Shown here: piece by piece, positions 50,845 to 60,454 of the stretch
How the letters are laid out: each line of letters begins with the position of its first letter
How positions within the stretch are numbered: position 1 is the first letter of the stretch
Assembly: GCA_934254915.1 (NCBI GenBank)
Contig: CAKQMH010000002.1
Location: 62,001 to 126,000 of the forward strand
DNA: 64,000 nt
DNA from: an uncultured Alphaproteobacteria bacterium
GTDB lineage: Bacteria > Pseudomonadota > Alphaproteobacteria > RF32 > CAG-239
Reading direction: 5' to 3'
The notes under the pieces: generated by a model
The model's input: only the letters and a program-made list of their open reading frames with translations
What the model was told of the DNA's origin: nothing
Database searches by the model: none
Translations under genes and position numbers: made by a program

Positions 50845-51801
50845 ATGAGCGATAAAGATACTCTTTTTGACAATGATGCGGACTTCATCAACAACAGTTT
50901 CGCACCATCGACCATTGACTTGGACGTAGATAATGAACCCAATCAACCCTTGCCGTCAAAACCCGATGAGGCTGATGAATTTGACCGCCTGCTTGATGAC
51001 TTCATCAACAGCCAGCTGCAAGATGTCGATGACTCCCAAAATGAACGCGCTGAGTGTCTTCAAAACGCCAAACCTTTGGCTTCGAAATTGGTTACCGAAG
51101 ACGATTTTTCACAAAACCTGTTTCCCGAAGAACGCCGATTATATGATGCCATGAGCAACTTTATTGCATCGGTCGCTAACCTTGCTGAATCGAAAAACCT
51201 GAGCATGCCCGCTACCGAATTTTCAGGGAAAATTTTATATCCGCGCTTCCGCCCCAAAAAAGCCAAAAGCATTTCCCAAGACATTGTCACTTGCTGGAAC
51301 GTGATGTTAGAAGCCGAACCGGTGCGGCTTTCCAGTTTGCCGATGAATGCCAGTGATGAACAAATTTTGGAATTTGCCGAAAAAACCACTAATGAAAATC
51401 TGCAAATGTCCCTGATTTCTTATGTCGAAAGCCTGATTGAAATTGAGGGCTGTGAAATTGCTTATAACATGCGCAAAGCCAAAGCCGAAAAGCGCAAAAT
51501 TGAACGCCGCATTTATGAGGAACATCAGCAGCGGATTGAAACGATGAAACGCTATGTTAAAGCCATTGAAGAACAGCATTTTCCGATTAACGCCGAGCGT
51601 CTGGTTACCAACTATTTCAAAACCGCGCGGCACGACCCTGAAGGTGCAAAAAAAATGCTTGAGAACAATCCCGCCACTTTTGCGCCGATTGAAGTCAACA
51701 AAATTCCGCCTCGCTTTTTCGGTATGATAAAGCCTAAACCCGAAGACGGAATCCGCATTAACAAAGAAATCGGCCGCTTTTTGAAAAATCTGCGGGCTTA
51801 A
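50845..51801 (+). CDS. Unrecognised soluble protein of the coupling-ATPase operon
   Basis: 318 residues with no signal peptide or membrane segment. The N-terminal ~70 residues are acidic and probably disordered (DEFDRLLDDFINSQLQDVDDS). A helical core follows, with a basic coiled segment NMRKAKAEKRKIERRIYEEHQQR at ~210 and a conserved-looking EVNKIPPRFFGMIKP near the end. Possibly a cytosolic accessory or substrate factor of the secretion operon (inference from position). Confidence 0.68.
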   Translation: MSDKDTLFDNDADFINNSFAPSTIDLDVDNEPNQPLPSKPDEADEFDRLLDDFINSQLQDVDDSQNERAECLQNAKPLASKLVTEDDFSQNLFPEERRLYDAMSNFIASVANLAESKNLSMPATEFSGKILYPRFRPKKAKSISQDIVTCWNVMLEAEPVRLSSLPMNASDEQILEFAEKTTNENLQMSLISYVESLIEIEGCEIAYNMRKAKAEKRKIERRIYEEHQQRIETMKRYVKAIEEQHFPINAERLVTNYFKTARHDPEGAKKMLENNPATFAPIEVNKIPPRFFGMIKPKPEDGIRINKEIGRFLKNLRA

Positions 51802-51883
51802 CTAAACAAAATTATTAAAAATATAGACAAAAACAAAATAATCATTTATAATTAGATAAATACAGGCATTAAAGAGGTGCGTT

Positions 51884-53446
51884 ATGATAAGTGATGAAAT
51901 CAAATCGCAAGTAAATGAAACCAGAGAAAAACATCGTGTCGGCGGTAACGGTGGTACTCCGCATACCTCCGGCAACAGTAACGATACCGGCCATACCAAT
52001 GGCAGCAAACCAATGGAAGAACAAAAAGAAGATAAAGAAAACAAAACGTTCACTGCCAATTCTAATGACACGTTTAATGCCAATCAACAACCTAAAGATT
52101 TTACGTCCAATCAGGAAGAACCCATTCCTGAAAAAGATGAATGGCTGCATCTTTCAGACCCGACCAAGTCAAAACCCAAGAAAAACAAGGAAGACCAGAC
52201 CGCCAAGGTCGAGGGTAACTTTAATGATGAAGACGGCGATGCTGCCGATACCGACCCGCTGAAAATTCAGGAAGGTGATATCATTGATTATATGATGAAA
52301 GAAATCATCTTAGCATCCGCCAACTGGGCCGGTGGTTGGGCTGCCGGTTGGGTCGGATATGTTGGCTATCGAGTTGGTTCTAAAATCTATCACGGACCAA
52401 TGAAAAAAGTTGGCGACACCATGGTTGACGGCTACAATTATTTCAAACAAGATTATGCCAAACTCAAACAAGGTATGAAAAATGCCTTGAACAAGTCACG
52501 TGAAGAAGTCGGTAATAAACCCGAAGATTTTGAGATTAAAGACGGTGATGACAAAACCACCATTGTTAACAAAAACGCTCTTCGTTTCCGTTACCAAAAT
52601 ACCAATGCTGACACCGGTTTGAACGAAGAAGTTATGACCAACCTGACCGAATATGCGTTGGAAGGCAAACTTGATCAAGTTCATCCTGATCAGATAAAAA
52701 AAATCCCCTCGCCGGTTTGGGCGCAATTCAGATCACTGGAAGCTCAGGAAAGACAAAATCCGCACGGCTATTCTTCCTTGTCTGATGATAAAAAGAAAGA
52801 ACGCCTGAATCAGGCTGTTACCATGACCAACGGTGTCTTGCTCAGCGCTAAATTAATGGAACAGTTTGTGTCGAGCTATGCCGCTGCCATGGTTATTAAT
52901 GATCAACAAAAAGGTCTAACCCACTCTGACAGATCACCCGAAGAACTTAAAGCTCGTTTTGACCACTATCGCGATGATGCCCGCAAAATCGCCCTGCTGG
53001 AACTGAAAAAAGTCAAGGCCGGCAAAGAAGGGCAAGCTTTAGACAGCTTAGTCGAACTTTCAACCGACGCGCTTAAAGAACAACAATACAACATGGAAAA
53101 AGGCCTTTATAAGGAAAAAGGCAAAGCACCTAAAACTTCCGCTTTTTCCAAACTGGAAAAACTGCGTTCCGGCAAAAATCTCGAAAATCAGAATATTCCG
53201 CAGTTAATGAGCGAAGTTTTCCAACGTCAGACTTTAGGCGGCAACGGCGCTAGTTTGCAAACCAAATTAAAAGAGTCGGAAGAAACATTTCGTTTTTATG
53301 AACATAAGCAAGGCGAAAATGATGCCAAACGCCAAAGAATTGAACAATTCAAACAGCAAGTCTTAGGTATCGGCAATCATAACAATCAAAATAAAACTAC
53401 TTATCAAGGACCGATAATCGCCCAAAAACAAGGACAAGGGAGATAA
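51884..53446 (+). CDS. Unrecognised protein with glycine-rich hydrophobic segment, coupling-ATPase operon
   Basis: 520 residues. Residues 1-130 are polar, Asn/Lys/Asp-rich and disordered. Residues ~140-165 (ILASANWAGGWAAGWVGYVGYRVG) are a Gly/Ala/Trp-rich membrane-active segment. The rest is helical with internal RNA/ATPase signatures absent. GAGGTGC precedes the ATG. Positioned 11 bases before the membrane protein at 53458. No family recognised. Confidence 0.68.
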   Translation: MISDEIKSQVNETREKHRVGGNGGTPHTSGNSNDTGHTNGSKPMEEQKEDKENKTFTANSNDTFNANQQPKDFTSNQEEPIPEKDEWLHLSDPTKSKPKKNKEDQTAKVEGNFNDEDGDAADTDPLKIQEGDIIDYMMKEIILASANWAGGWAAGWVGYVGYRVGSKIYHGPMKKVGDTMVDGYNYFKQDYAKLKQGMKNALNKSREEVGNKPEDFEIKDGDDKTTIVNKNALRFRYQNTNADTGLNEEVMTNLTEYALEGKLDQVHPDQIKKIPSPVWAQFRSLEAQERQNPHGYSSLSDDKKKERLNQAVTMTNGVLLSAKLMEQFVSSYAAAMVINDQQKGLTHSDRSPEELKARFDHYRDDARKIALLELKKVKAGKEGQALDSLVELSTDALKEQQYNMEKGLYKEKGKAPKTSAFSKLEKLRSGKNLENQNIPQLMSEVFQRQTLGGNGASLQTKLKESEETFRFYEHKQGENDAKRQRIEQFKQQVLGIGNHNNQNKTTYQGPIIAQKQGQGR

Positions 53447-53457
53447 TAGCTTTTAAC

Positions 53458-53943
53458 ATGTTAAAAAAACTTTTCCGCCTGCTTCGTAATTTACTTATTG
53501 GTTTGATTTGGACATTTCTTTATGTCACGATTATCAACTCCGAACTGATTACAATTTGGAATTTTAACTTTTTATCTGCTCACAGCTGGAACACTATCGG
53601 CTATTTTTGGGATGCCGGCGGCGTTATCAAATCGACTAAAGACTTTTTGTTTTTGTTTAACTTAGCGCTTGTGCCGATATTATGGTTTTGGGGTTGGCGG
53701 ATTTTGGCGCGGCATGATTATATCTCGCTTTTGTTGCTGCCTTATACCATCTATAACAATTATATGATAAAAAAATGCGGCAATCCAAGTGCTGTCAGCC
53801 TCAAAAATTTAGGTGTTTCCGGCAACGAGATTGAAAAAATTAAAGAAGAAATTGAGTCTATCAAACCTGAAAAAGCTCAAGAAGTTAATGAAATCAGGCG
53901 GGAGATTTTAAACAAGATAAATTCTGCTGCCGAAAAATCATAA
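53458..53943 (+). CDS. Membrane protein, paralogue of the next gene's N-terminal domain
   Basis: 161 residues with hydrophobic segments ~8-30, ~60-85 and ~88-105, then a coiled tail (NEIEKIKEEIESIKPEKAQE). Its first ~105 residues align with those of the 414-aa protein at 54002: similar LF-LR-L-G-W spacing, a Trp-rich middle and ILWFWGWRIL versus PLWLTGWAAL. The start ATG follows the previous stop by 11 bases. Confidence 0.7.
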   Translation: MLKKLFRLLRNLLIGLIWTFLYVTIINSELITIWNFNFLSAHSWNTIGYFWDAGGVIKSTKDFLFLFNLALVPILWFWGWRILARHDYISLLLLPYTIYNNYMIKKCGNPSAVSLKNLGVSGNEIEKIKEEIESIKPEKAQEVNEIRREILNKINSAAEKS

Positions 53944-54001
53944 ATAAAACAGTTATTAACCATTCGACGGTATAATACATTAAAAAACTGGGGGATTTTT
54001 T

Positions 54002-55246
54002 TTGAAACCGTTATTTATATTGATGCGCATCTTTTTAGTCGGTATCTTCTGGAGCATATTGTTTCTGGAAGGTATTCGCGTAATTATGCTCACCAATTGG
54101 CATTTTGATATTTTGCGCACCACCCATTGGGAACACGCGTGGAAACTATGGCTTTCCGGTTGGGTTATTGATGATCCCAAAGAATGGGCTTTTGTCCTGA
54201 TTATCCTGACTTTTATTCCGCTGTGGCTGACCGGTTGGGCAGCTTTAAGTATGATTCATTGGGAACGTTTATTTGGCGACGTAACTTTTATCCCGCTCAA
54301 AGTCTTCAACAAAATGTTTGAAAAACAATTCAAAAAAATCGCCGATACCGCCAGTGTTAAAGTTGTACAAAAGAAGAAATCTTATAAAGAAATCCGCCCG
54401 CGCAGTCTTCGTCCGCCGATGGAAGGCAATGCTTATTCCGCTAAACCGGCCGGCAAAAACTCAACCTTTGCTCCGGCTAAGCCTCTGCACACCCCCGCCC
54501 CCGAAACCAAACCGACCGAATTTGATCACTCGTTATTCAAGCTTGAAGACGATTCACCGGATTTTGACTTTGATTTATTTGATGAAAAATCATCAGTTGA
54601 ACCTCAACCGCTCAAAGAAGAACCGACCGCCGCTCCGCGCAGTAACGGCAAAAACCGCAACAACAAAAACCGTAATCAGAACAATTCCGGCAAAAACTCA
54701 TCATCTCCCCGCGCTATTCAGCAGACACAGCCGACACAACGCGGCTCTTCATCTTCTACGCTGGATATCATCAAACAAAAGGGTTACAGCGTCATTACCG
54801 GCATAACCATCAAAAACACTTTGATTGATTTTATCGGGGTGTCTGACAGCCAAATCTGCATGTGCCTGAACGACAAAGAACCCGGTGACTGGCTGGCTGA
54901 CGAAGAACGCTTTAATGATGAAGAACCTTTGTGGTTTTCCGAAAGTTCGCACCGTATTTCACCGGTTCGCAAAATAGATTTAGCTCGCCAGATTCTGGTC
55001 GACAAACTTAATGAAGCCGATCTCAGCTTTGAGGTTGAGGCTTATGTCATTGAACAAATCGGTAACATCATCAATGCCGAAGATATGTTTGAGATTTGGG
55101 ATAATATGAAAATCAACGTAACCCGTATCGACCGAGGAACTCCCAAAGAACTGAAATTGTTTGCCAAAACACTTGAGGATGCTACCGGCCAAGTTGCCCC
55201 TGATAAATTAGAAAAAATTAAAAAACTTATTCGCAGTATCGCCTAA
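54002..55246 (+). CDS. Membrane protein with Pro/Asn-rich linker, precedes coupling ATPase
   Basis: 414 residues from a TTG start (GGGGGA 6 bases upstream). Three hydrophobic segments at ~5-30, ~55-80 and ~88-100 form a module paralogous to the preceding protein. Residues ~125-250 are low-complexity, Asn/Lys/Pro-rich. The C-terminal ~160 residues are a folded, acidic domain. The layout is like DotM/IcmP, the partner of DotL, but I see no convincing sequence match. Ends 21 bases before the coupling ATPase. Confidence 0.68.
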   Translation: MKPLFILMRIFLVGIFWSILFLEGIRVIMLTNWHFDILRTTHWEHAWKLWLSGWVIDDPKEWAFVLIILTFIPLWLTGWAALSMIHWERLFGDVTFIPLKVFNKMFEKQFKKIADTASVKVVQKKKSYKEIRPRSLRPPMEGNAYSAKPAGKNSTFAPAKPLHTPAPETKPTEFDHSLFKLEDDSPDFDFDLFDEKSSVEPQPLKEEPTAAPRSNGKNRNNKNRNQNNSGKNSSSPRAIQQTQPTQRGSSSSTLDIIKQKGYSVITGITIKNTLIDFIGVSDSQICMCLNDKEPGDWLADEERFNDEEPLWFSESSHRISPVRKIDLARQILVDKLNEADLSFEVEAYVIEQIGNIINAEDMFEIWDNMKINVTRIDRGTPKELKLFAKTLEDATGQVAPDKLEKIKKLIRSIA

Positions 55247-55267
55247 CCGTTTCTAAGGAGAGAAAAG

Positions 55268-57481
55268 TTGAACAAAAGAGGAGAAGAATGGGAAGAATAT
55301 GATAATGCCGTCCGTTGGATGGTTATTACTTTTATCGCTTCCACGGTTATCACCATTTTATTGGCCTTAATTGCCATGCCTCTGGGTTATCTGCTTGGCA
55401 GCGGTATTTCCAAAGACACGATTAACGATGTTTCGCGCTTTTTTGCTTTGGTTCTTGACCGCCCCGATTACTTGTCTTCTCGTTATTGGAGTTGGTTTAA
55501 ACAGCTGATTAACTACCATGGCGACTTTTCTTTCAGCTTGTGGATTCCGATTCTGCCGTTTATCAGTTTTCCGGCCGGATTATTAATCGGAACTTTAAGC
55601 AATCCTTATCGTTTTCAATCCAATATTCATGGTTCGGCGCGCCTGGCTACTGAAAAAGACATCCGCAAAATGGCGTTATTGGGCTTTGACGGTTTTTGTC
55701 AGGTTGTCGGCAAATTTAACGGCAAGCTGCTCATGTTAAAAGAAACTTTGTCAACCTTATGCTGCGCTCCTCCGGGTACCGGTAAAACTGCCGGCGTGGT
55801 TGTTCCGACTATTTTCAATTCTCCGACACTGAGTATTATCGTCAACGACCCTAAACCTGAGTTGTGTTTTTCCACTTCCGGCGCTCGTGCCAAAGTAGGT
55901 CCGGTGTTCATCATTAACTGGGGTATGGAAGATAATCCGGCCGAAGGTATTTATTACCCGAGCTGGAATCCGTTATCCCCCGGCGCAGTACCTGCTCCCG
56001 GCCCGGCTCGCGATATGTATGTCGATTCGATGTGCAATGTTTTGGTTGAAGACCCCAAAGGCGGAGCTGACCCTCACTGGTCTAAAACCGGTCGTGCAGC
56101 CCTTACCGGCTTTATTCACTTTATTGTTTCCAAATGCGAAAAAGCTCGCGCCAATGACTACTTTATCGGCCGCATTTACGAAGGCAAACTTGATGAGGAA
56201 GATAAAAAAGTTCTTGAGGGCTATTATTTGGAGATGAATGACCCGATGGCAACCCGTGCAGTGCAAAATCTGCGCTCCGGCAACCTCACGATTGACAATT
56301 ATCTGCCTATCGGAACTTGGGCGCTGCTGCCTGAAAAATGGATTGGCCGCGAATCCTGCATTGCCATGATTTTGGAATGGATTACCGAAGCACAAATTAA
56401 GCAATCGCAAGACATCAAACGTCGTCTTGACGAAGGCGACCAGATGGCGGCCATGGCCGATCCGATGCGCGATTTGTTGGAAGAAGCGATTACCGAAGCT
56501 CGTAAGTTCGGCTATTCAGCCCGCTGTATTGTTGAATTGAGCCAATTAAGCTCTATGCCGGATAAAGAGCGCGGTTCTGTGCTTTCAACCGCCTTTTCCG
56601 GTATTGGTATTTTCAAAAACTCTGCCGTGGTCGCCCGTACCAGCTTCAGCGACATCAGCTTTAAGGATTTGCGCGGCTTAAAAGACCCGATTACCAGCGA
56701 ATTTAAACCTATTTCGGTTTACTTGTCTGTAAACCAAGTTGATGCCCGTGCATTAAGCGTCATTTCCGGCACATTCATCGACCTTATGTCATCTTACCTT
56801 ATCGCTAACCCGCCTAAGTTTCATAACCCCTCAGACGGCGTTATGGGACCGTTTGCGGCATTGTTTGTAATGGACGAGTTTCCGACCATGCCGAAGCTTA
56901 AAGCGGTTATTGACGGACCGGCAGTCGGACGTGGGCAAAAAGTTTCTTACCTGCTTATCGGACAAGACCTCGGACAAATCTCCGGCAAATATGGTAAAGA
57001 TGACCTTGAAACCGTTATTTCTACCACCGCCTGCAAAGTTATTTTGTCACAAAACAACGAAACTACGGCGCAGCGTTTTTCCAAAATGATTGGTAACAAA
57101 ACCATTCAAACCACCTCTTTCTCCAAAAATGAAGGTGCTTTTAGCAAAGGATCTAACCCGTTTGCCAAAAACGTCAGCTACCAGTTACAGGGAATTTCGG
57201 TTATTTCCGCCACGCAGCTGCTCAGCTTGCCGATGTTAAAGCAGGTGGTTTTGATGCAAAGTTATATCGATCGCCCGATTATGGCCGATTCGCCACGTTG
57301 GTATCTGGATAAAAAGATGAAAGCTTTAGCCTCCATACCGCCGGCACCCAATGTTCCGGAATGGATTGTCGCCCAGCGTGAAGATATTAATGATGATATG
57401 CTGTCCAAGCTCGGAATTGACTATGATCCTAATGAAAATTTTGATGATTCCGAATTTGAAGATGAGGAAAGCGACGAATAA
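55268..57481 (+). CDS. Type IV secretion coupling protein (VirD4/TraG family), complete
   Basis: 737 residues from a TTG start (AAGGAGAG 5 bases upstream). N-terminal helices (~18-40 and ~90-108) anchor it, followed by the IHGSARLAT motif, Walker A CCAPPGTGKTAGVVVP near residue 170, NDPKPEL, and Walker B LFVMDEFPTM near residue 535, with LLIGQDLGQISGKYG next. A helical domain (~260-420) and acidic C-terminus (NENFDDSEFEDEESDE) complete it. All ATPase motifs are intact, unlike the paralogue at 2-1705. No relaxase and no VirB-type channel genes are in the window, so a protein-secretion or a conjugative role cannot be chosen. Confidence 0.9.
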   Translation: MNKRGEEWEEYDNAVRWMVITFIASTVITILLALIAMPLGYLLGSGISKDTINDVSRFFALVLDRPDYLSSRYWSWFKQLINYHGDFSFSLWIPILPFISFPAGLLIGTLSNPYRFQSNIHGSARLATEKDIRKMALLGFDGFCQVVGKFNGKLLMLKETLSTLCCAPPGTGKTAGVVVPTIFNSPTLSIIVNDPKPELCFSTSGARAKVGPVFIINWGMEDNPAEGIYYPSWNPLSPGAVPAPGPARDMYVDSMCNVLVEDPKGGADPHWSKTGRAALTGFIHFIVSKCEKARANDYFIGRIYEGKLDEEDKKVLEGYYLEMNDPMATRAVQNLRSGNLTIDNYLPIGTWALLPEKWIGRESCIAMILEWITEAQIKQSQDIKRRLDEGDQMAAMADPMRDLLEEAITEARKFGYSARCIVELSQLSSMPDKERGSVLSTAFSGIGIFKNSAVVARTSFSDISFKDLRGLKDPITSEFKPISVYLSVNQVDARALSVISGTFIDLMSSYLIANPPKFHNPSDGVMGPFAALFVMDEFPTMPKLKAVIDGPAVGRGQKVSYLLIGQDLGQISGKYGKDDLETVISTTACKVILSQNNETTAQRFSKMIGNKTIQTTSFSKNEGAFSKGSNPFAKNVSYQLQGISVISATQLLSLPMLKQVVLMQSYIDRPIMADSPRWYLDKKMKALASIPPAPNVPEWIVAQREDINDDMLSKLGIDYDPNENFDDSEFEDEESDE

Positions 57482-57518
57482 AAAATAAGGCTGAATTAAA
57501 AAATCAGCCTTATTTTTT
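57481..57518. terminator. Bidirectional terminator
   Basis: AAAAATAAGGCTGA, loop, TCAGCCTTATTTTTT between the coupling ATPase and convergent yacG. Confidence 0.9.
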
Positions 57519-57519
57519 A

Positions 57520-57696
57520 TTACTTGTCATCTTCTTGTTGTTGAAGCTGAAGCTCATCGTCTTCATCGACTTCGACCGCTTCAAAACGATATTTTTCATT
57601 AAACCAGTTGCCCAAATCTATATCAGCACATCGCTTTGAACAAAACGGGCGATACTTCATATCCGTAACTTCTTTTTTACAAATCGGACATTTCAT
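57520..57696 (-). CDS. yacG: DNA gyrase inhibitor YacG
   Basis: 58 residues. CPICKKEV and [21 protein letters not shown] form the zinc site. The acidic tail is QQQEDDK-ended. ATG 57696 overlaps the rng stop by one base (TAATG), so the longer frame is not used. Confidence 0.92.
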   Translation of the reverse strand: MKCPICKKEVTDMKYRPFCSKRCADIDLGNWFNEKYRFEAVEVDEDDELQLQQQEDDK

Positions 57697-58865
57697 TATT
57701 TTTCCACCCTTCCCGTTCCGTGGCAAGTCGGACATTCTTCACTCATAACATCCTGCAAACTCGGACGGCGGCGCATTCTGATTATTTCAACCAAACCGCC
57801 ATGGCTTAAACCGTAAACTCTGGTTCGAATATAATCATTGGCCAATTCGCTTTCCAAATAATCAATAACATTTTTCAAAAAGCGATATTCCGAAACTCCG
57901 GCAAAATCAATCACAATCTTTCCGGCCAAATTGCGCAGTCTGATCTGCTTAACAATCTCCGCCGCGGCTTCCATATTAAGGCTGCTGATACCGCCGTTGC
58001 CGTTATCTTCGCCGCTGTCGACATCTATTGCCACACAAGCTTTGGTTTCTTCAATAATAACGCGGCCTCCGCTTTTTAAACGAACTTCTTTACTCAAAGC
58101 CTGAAATATTTCTTCATCCAAACCATTTTCCTTAAAAGGATTCGTTTCCACCGCGACTTCAACTTTTTCATCAACCAACGTTTCAACTTTATCGGCATCT
58201 AAACGATTGTTGACGATAACTTTAACTAAAGATGACTGATTGCGAATAATATATTCATCCAACGGTGAGGTCTTAGCCAAAAGCAGACTTGGCGCATTAA
58301 CCGAACGGGCTTTAACATGGATATTGTCAAACTTGGCGCGCAATTCTTCCATTTCACGTAAAATATCATCTTTAGATGCATTAACCGCCGAGGTGCGTAA
58401 AATCCACCCCTCTTGTCCGATCATATTTTCCTTTACCAAGGCCACATATTCATCAGCTTTAAGTTTGTCATTAATTTTAACAGATGCCTCAACTGACATT
58501 CTGAACGGACAATAAACCAGATTAATTCCGGCAATTTGGATTCCTCTAACTAAACGAGCGCCTTTTTCGGCACGCTGCTCTTGCGCAACCTGCACAATCA
58601 GACTTTGCCCTTCACAGGCCCTGAGATCATCAAGCCCTCTTTCCTCACAATTGATAAAAGCTTCACGACTATCGTCGATATTTACAAAAAAACCAATTTT
58701 ACCATTGGCCAAATCAACTTTGCGGGTCAATTTGCCTAAATAAACGTTACCTTCGGCTGCTTTGGCAAAATCACAAAACTCGATTTCGCGCAATTCTCCG
58801 CCGCTCAAACCGGCCAATCGGGCTTTGGTATCATTTTTTTCATAAACAATTACATCAACCGTCAT
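57696..58865 (-). CDS. rng: Ribonuclease E/G family protein (RNase G-like)
   Basis: 389 residues. S1-like N-terminal domain ([32 protein letters not shown]), then catalytic Asp sites in [10 protein letters not shown] and [11 protein letters not shown]-terminal CPTCHGTG resembles the zinc-link. It is shorter than E. coli RNase G, as in other Alphaproteobacteria where it precedes yacG. Follows maf by 12 bases. Confidence 0.92.
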   Translation of the reverse strand: MTVDVIVYEKNDTKARLAGLSGGELREIEFCDFAKAAEGNVYLGKLTRKVDLANGKIGFFVNIDDSREAFINCEERGLDDLRACEGQSLIVQVAQEQRAEKGARLVRGIQIAGINLVYCPFRMSVEASVKINDKLKADEYVALVKENMIGQEGWILRTSAVNASKDDILREMEELRAKFDNIHVKARSVNAPSLLLAKTSPLDEYIIRNQSSLVKVIVNNRLDADKVETLVDEKVEVAVETNPFKENGLDEEIFQALSKEVRLKSGGRVIIEETKACVAIDVDSGEDNGNGGISSLNMEAAAEIVKQIRLRNLAGKIVIDFAGVSEYRFLKNVIDYLESELANDYIRTRVYGLSHGGLVEIIRMRRRPSLQDVMSEECPTCHGTGRVEK

Positions 58866-58877
58866 TTCATCATCCTC

Positions 58878-59450
58878 CTAATGTATTCCTGCCGAATTAA
58901 GCATATTTTTGGTATCATACAACGGCAAACCGATTATTCCTGATGTTGAACCGATGATTTTGCGGATAAAAGCCTCCATCATTCCCTCTGAACGATAGCC
59001 GCTGCACCCTACCCAATCATGTCCGGCCACATAATCTTTGATTTCTTTTTCCGACATATGCTTCATTTGCACTTTAGTCGTATAGAGCTTAACCGCCTGA
59101 TGTCCTTTCACATCAATAACGCTGACGGCGCTTAATACTCTGTGCGCTTTTCCTGACAACATCCGCATAACTTTTTCCTGTTCGGCATCATTATGTGCTT
59201 TTTGAATTATCTTTGTTCCGCACACCACAACCGTATCACAAGCTAAAATAATCTCGTTTGGATGTTTTTCAGCCACATTACGGGCTTTTTCGGCGGCCAT
59301 GCGTTTAACATAAGCCGAAGCTTTTTCATCTTTATACGGGGTTTCATCAATATCCGCCGGCTCAATCAGCTTAGGAATATAACCAATCTGCTCCAACAAC
59401 CGTTTTCGCTGCGGCGAACCGGATGCTAAAATAAAGTTTTTTTCAGGCAT
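58878..59450 (-). CDS. maf: Maf-like nucleotide pyrophosphatase
   Basis: 190 aa. ILASGSPQRKRLLEQIG, EIILACDTVVVCGTKI and YRSEGMMEAFIRKIIGSTSGIIGLPL are the Maf signatures. House-cleaning NTP pyrophosphatase. ATG 59450 has GGAG 7 bases upstream, and the longer frame begins 4 codons earlier. Confidence 0.93.
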   Translation of the reverse strand: MPEKNFILASGSPQRKRLLEQIGYIPKLIEPADIDETPYKDEKASAYVKRMAAEKARNVAEKHPNEIILACDTVVVCGTKIIQKAHNDAEQEKVMRMLSGKAHRVLSAVSVIDVKGHQAVKLYTTKVQMKHMSEKEIKDYVAGHDWVGCSGYRSEGMMEAFIRKIIGSTSGIIGLPLYDTKNMLNSAGIH

Positions 59451-59482
59451 ATAGCACTCCAAAGGCTTAATTTTAAAGCAAA

Positions 59483-59908
59483 TTAAGCTTCATCGTCATA
59501 AGTTTTTTCCATCCGCTCATGACGTTCTTGTGCTTCCAACGACAAAGTGGCCACCGGACGAACTTCAAGTCGTTCAATTCCGATAGGCTCGCCGGTTTCT
59601 TCACAATAACCGTAAACACCGTCTTCAATGCGTTTTAAGGCCTCATCAATTTTGGAAATCAGCTTGCGGGCGCGGTCACGGGTACGCAGTTCCAAAGCCT
59701 TATCCGATTCCAAAGACGCACGGTCAATCTGATCCGGCTGATTCAAACCACCCTGGCGCAAATCTTCAAGCGTATCTTTCGATTGACCAAGCAATGATTT
59801 TTTCCAATTAAGCAGTTTTTGACGAAAATACTCAATTTGCATATCATTCATATATTCTTCATCGGGAGAAGGTTTATAATCTGGTGGGAGAATAACTGCA
59901 CTGTCCAT
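59483..59908 (-). CDS. dksA: RNA polymerase-binding protein DksA
   Basis: 141 residues. YFRQKLLNWKKSLL coiled coil with the RASLESDKALELRTRDRARKLISKIDEAL core, then YGYCEETGEPIGIERLEVRPVATLSLEAQERHER. Only one Cys remains of the usual four, the non-zinc alphaproteobacterial type. Adjacent to fliX, a frequent arrangement in Alphaproteobacteria. Confidence 0.93.
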   Translation of the reverse strand: MDSAVILPPDYKPSPDEEYMNDMQIEYFRQKLLNWKKSLLGQSKDTLEDLRQGGLNQPDQIDRASLESDKALELRTRDRARKLISKIDEALKRIEDGVYGYCEETGEPIGIERLEVRPVATLSLEAQERHERMEKTYDDEA

Positions 59909-60019
59909 TTTTTTACTCCTTATTAAAATAGGCTATATATAGCTTAGAAAAATAAACAATTAAGCATTATACTTCAAGCAAAAAAAGCTATTTATCACCC
60001 TCAAAAAGCTAACAAAACC

Positions 60020-60442
60020 TTATTTTGTAAGCTTTGCTAATTCTACTTCGACTCGCAATTCTATTTCCGCCATAATTTCCTGCAGTTTCGGATCAGAACT
60101 GGCAAACTGCGGTTCTTTGATCATTCTTGAAATTTCTATCAGTTTATCGGTTGAAATATATCCGGCCAATAATCCGTCGCGAATATCTTCCAATTTTTCC
60201 AATAACTGGTTGCCGCGCTTAACTAATTTTTTGCGAATTTCTCGTTCTTCTTCATCACTAACCATTTGGGTGGCAAAAATCGCATCCGCAACCGCAATAT
60301 TGCTTACTCCGCCGATTTGTTCGGCTTTTGTCTTCATGGTTTCGTTCAAATACGATGAAAAACTCGGACCGTTTCCGGCTCTTTTCACGCTTTTATTGCC
60401 GCTGAGTTCATTGCTTTTGCTAATATCATTAACTTTAATCAT
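60020..60442 (-). CDS. fliX: FliX-like flagellar assembly regulator
   Basis: 140 residues. The C-terminal VSDEEEREIRKKLVKRGNQLLEKLEDIRDGLLAGYISTDKL and DPKLQEIMAEIELRVEVELAKL match FliX, which couples flagellar assembly to class III/IV transcription in Caulobacter and relatives. Synteny with dksA agrees. No flagellar structural gene is in the window. Confidence 0.75.
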   Translation of the reverse strand: MIKVNDISKSNELSGNKSVKRAGNGPSFSSYLNETMKTKAEQIGGVSNIAVADAIFATQMVSDEEEREIRKKLVKRGNQLLEKLEDIRDGLLAGYISTDKLIEISRMIKEPQFASSDPKLQEIMAEIELRVEVELAKLTK

Positions 60443-60454
60443 CAGCTCACCTTT

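Noticed and set aside
54002..55246. DotM/IcmP assignment
   Set aside because: Position before a coupling ATPase and membrane layout are similar, but no diagnostic sequence was found; left as unknown.
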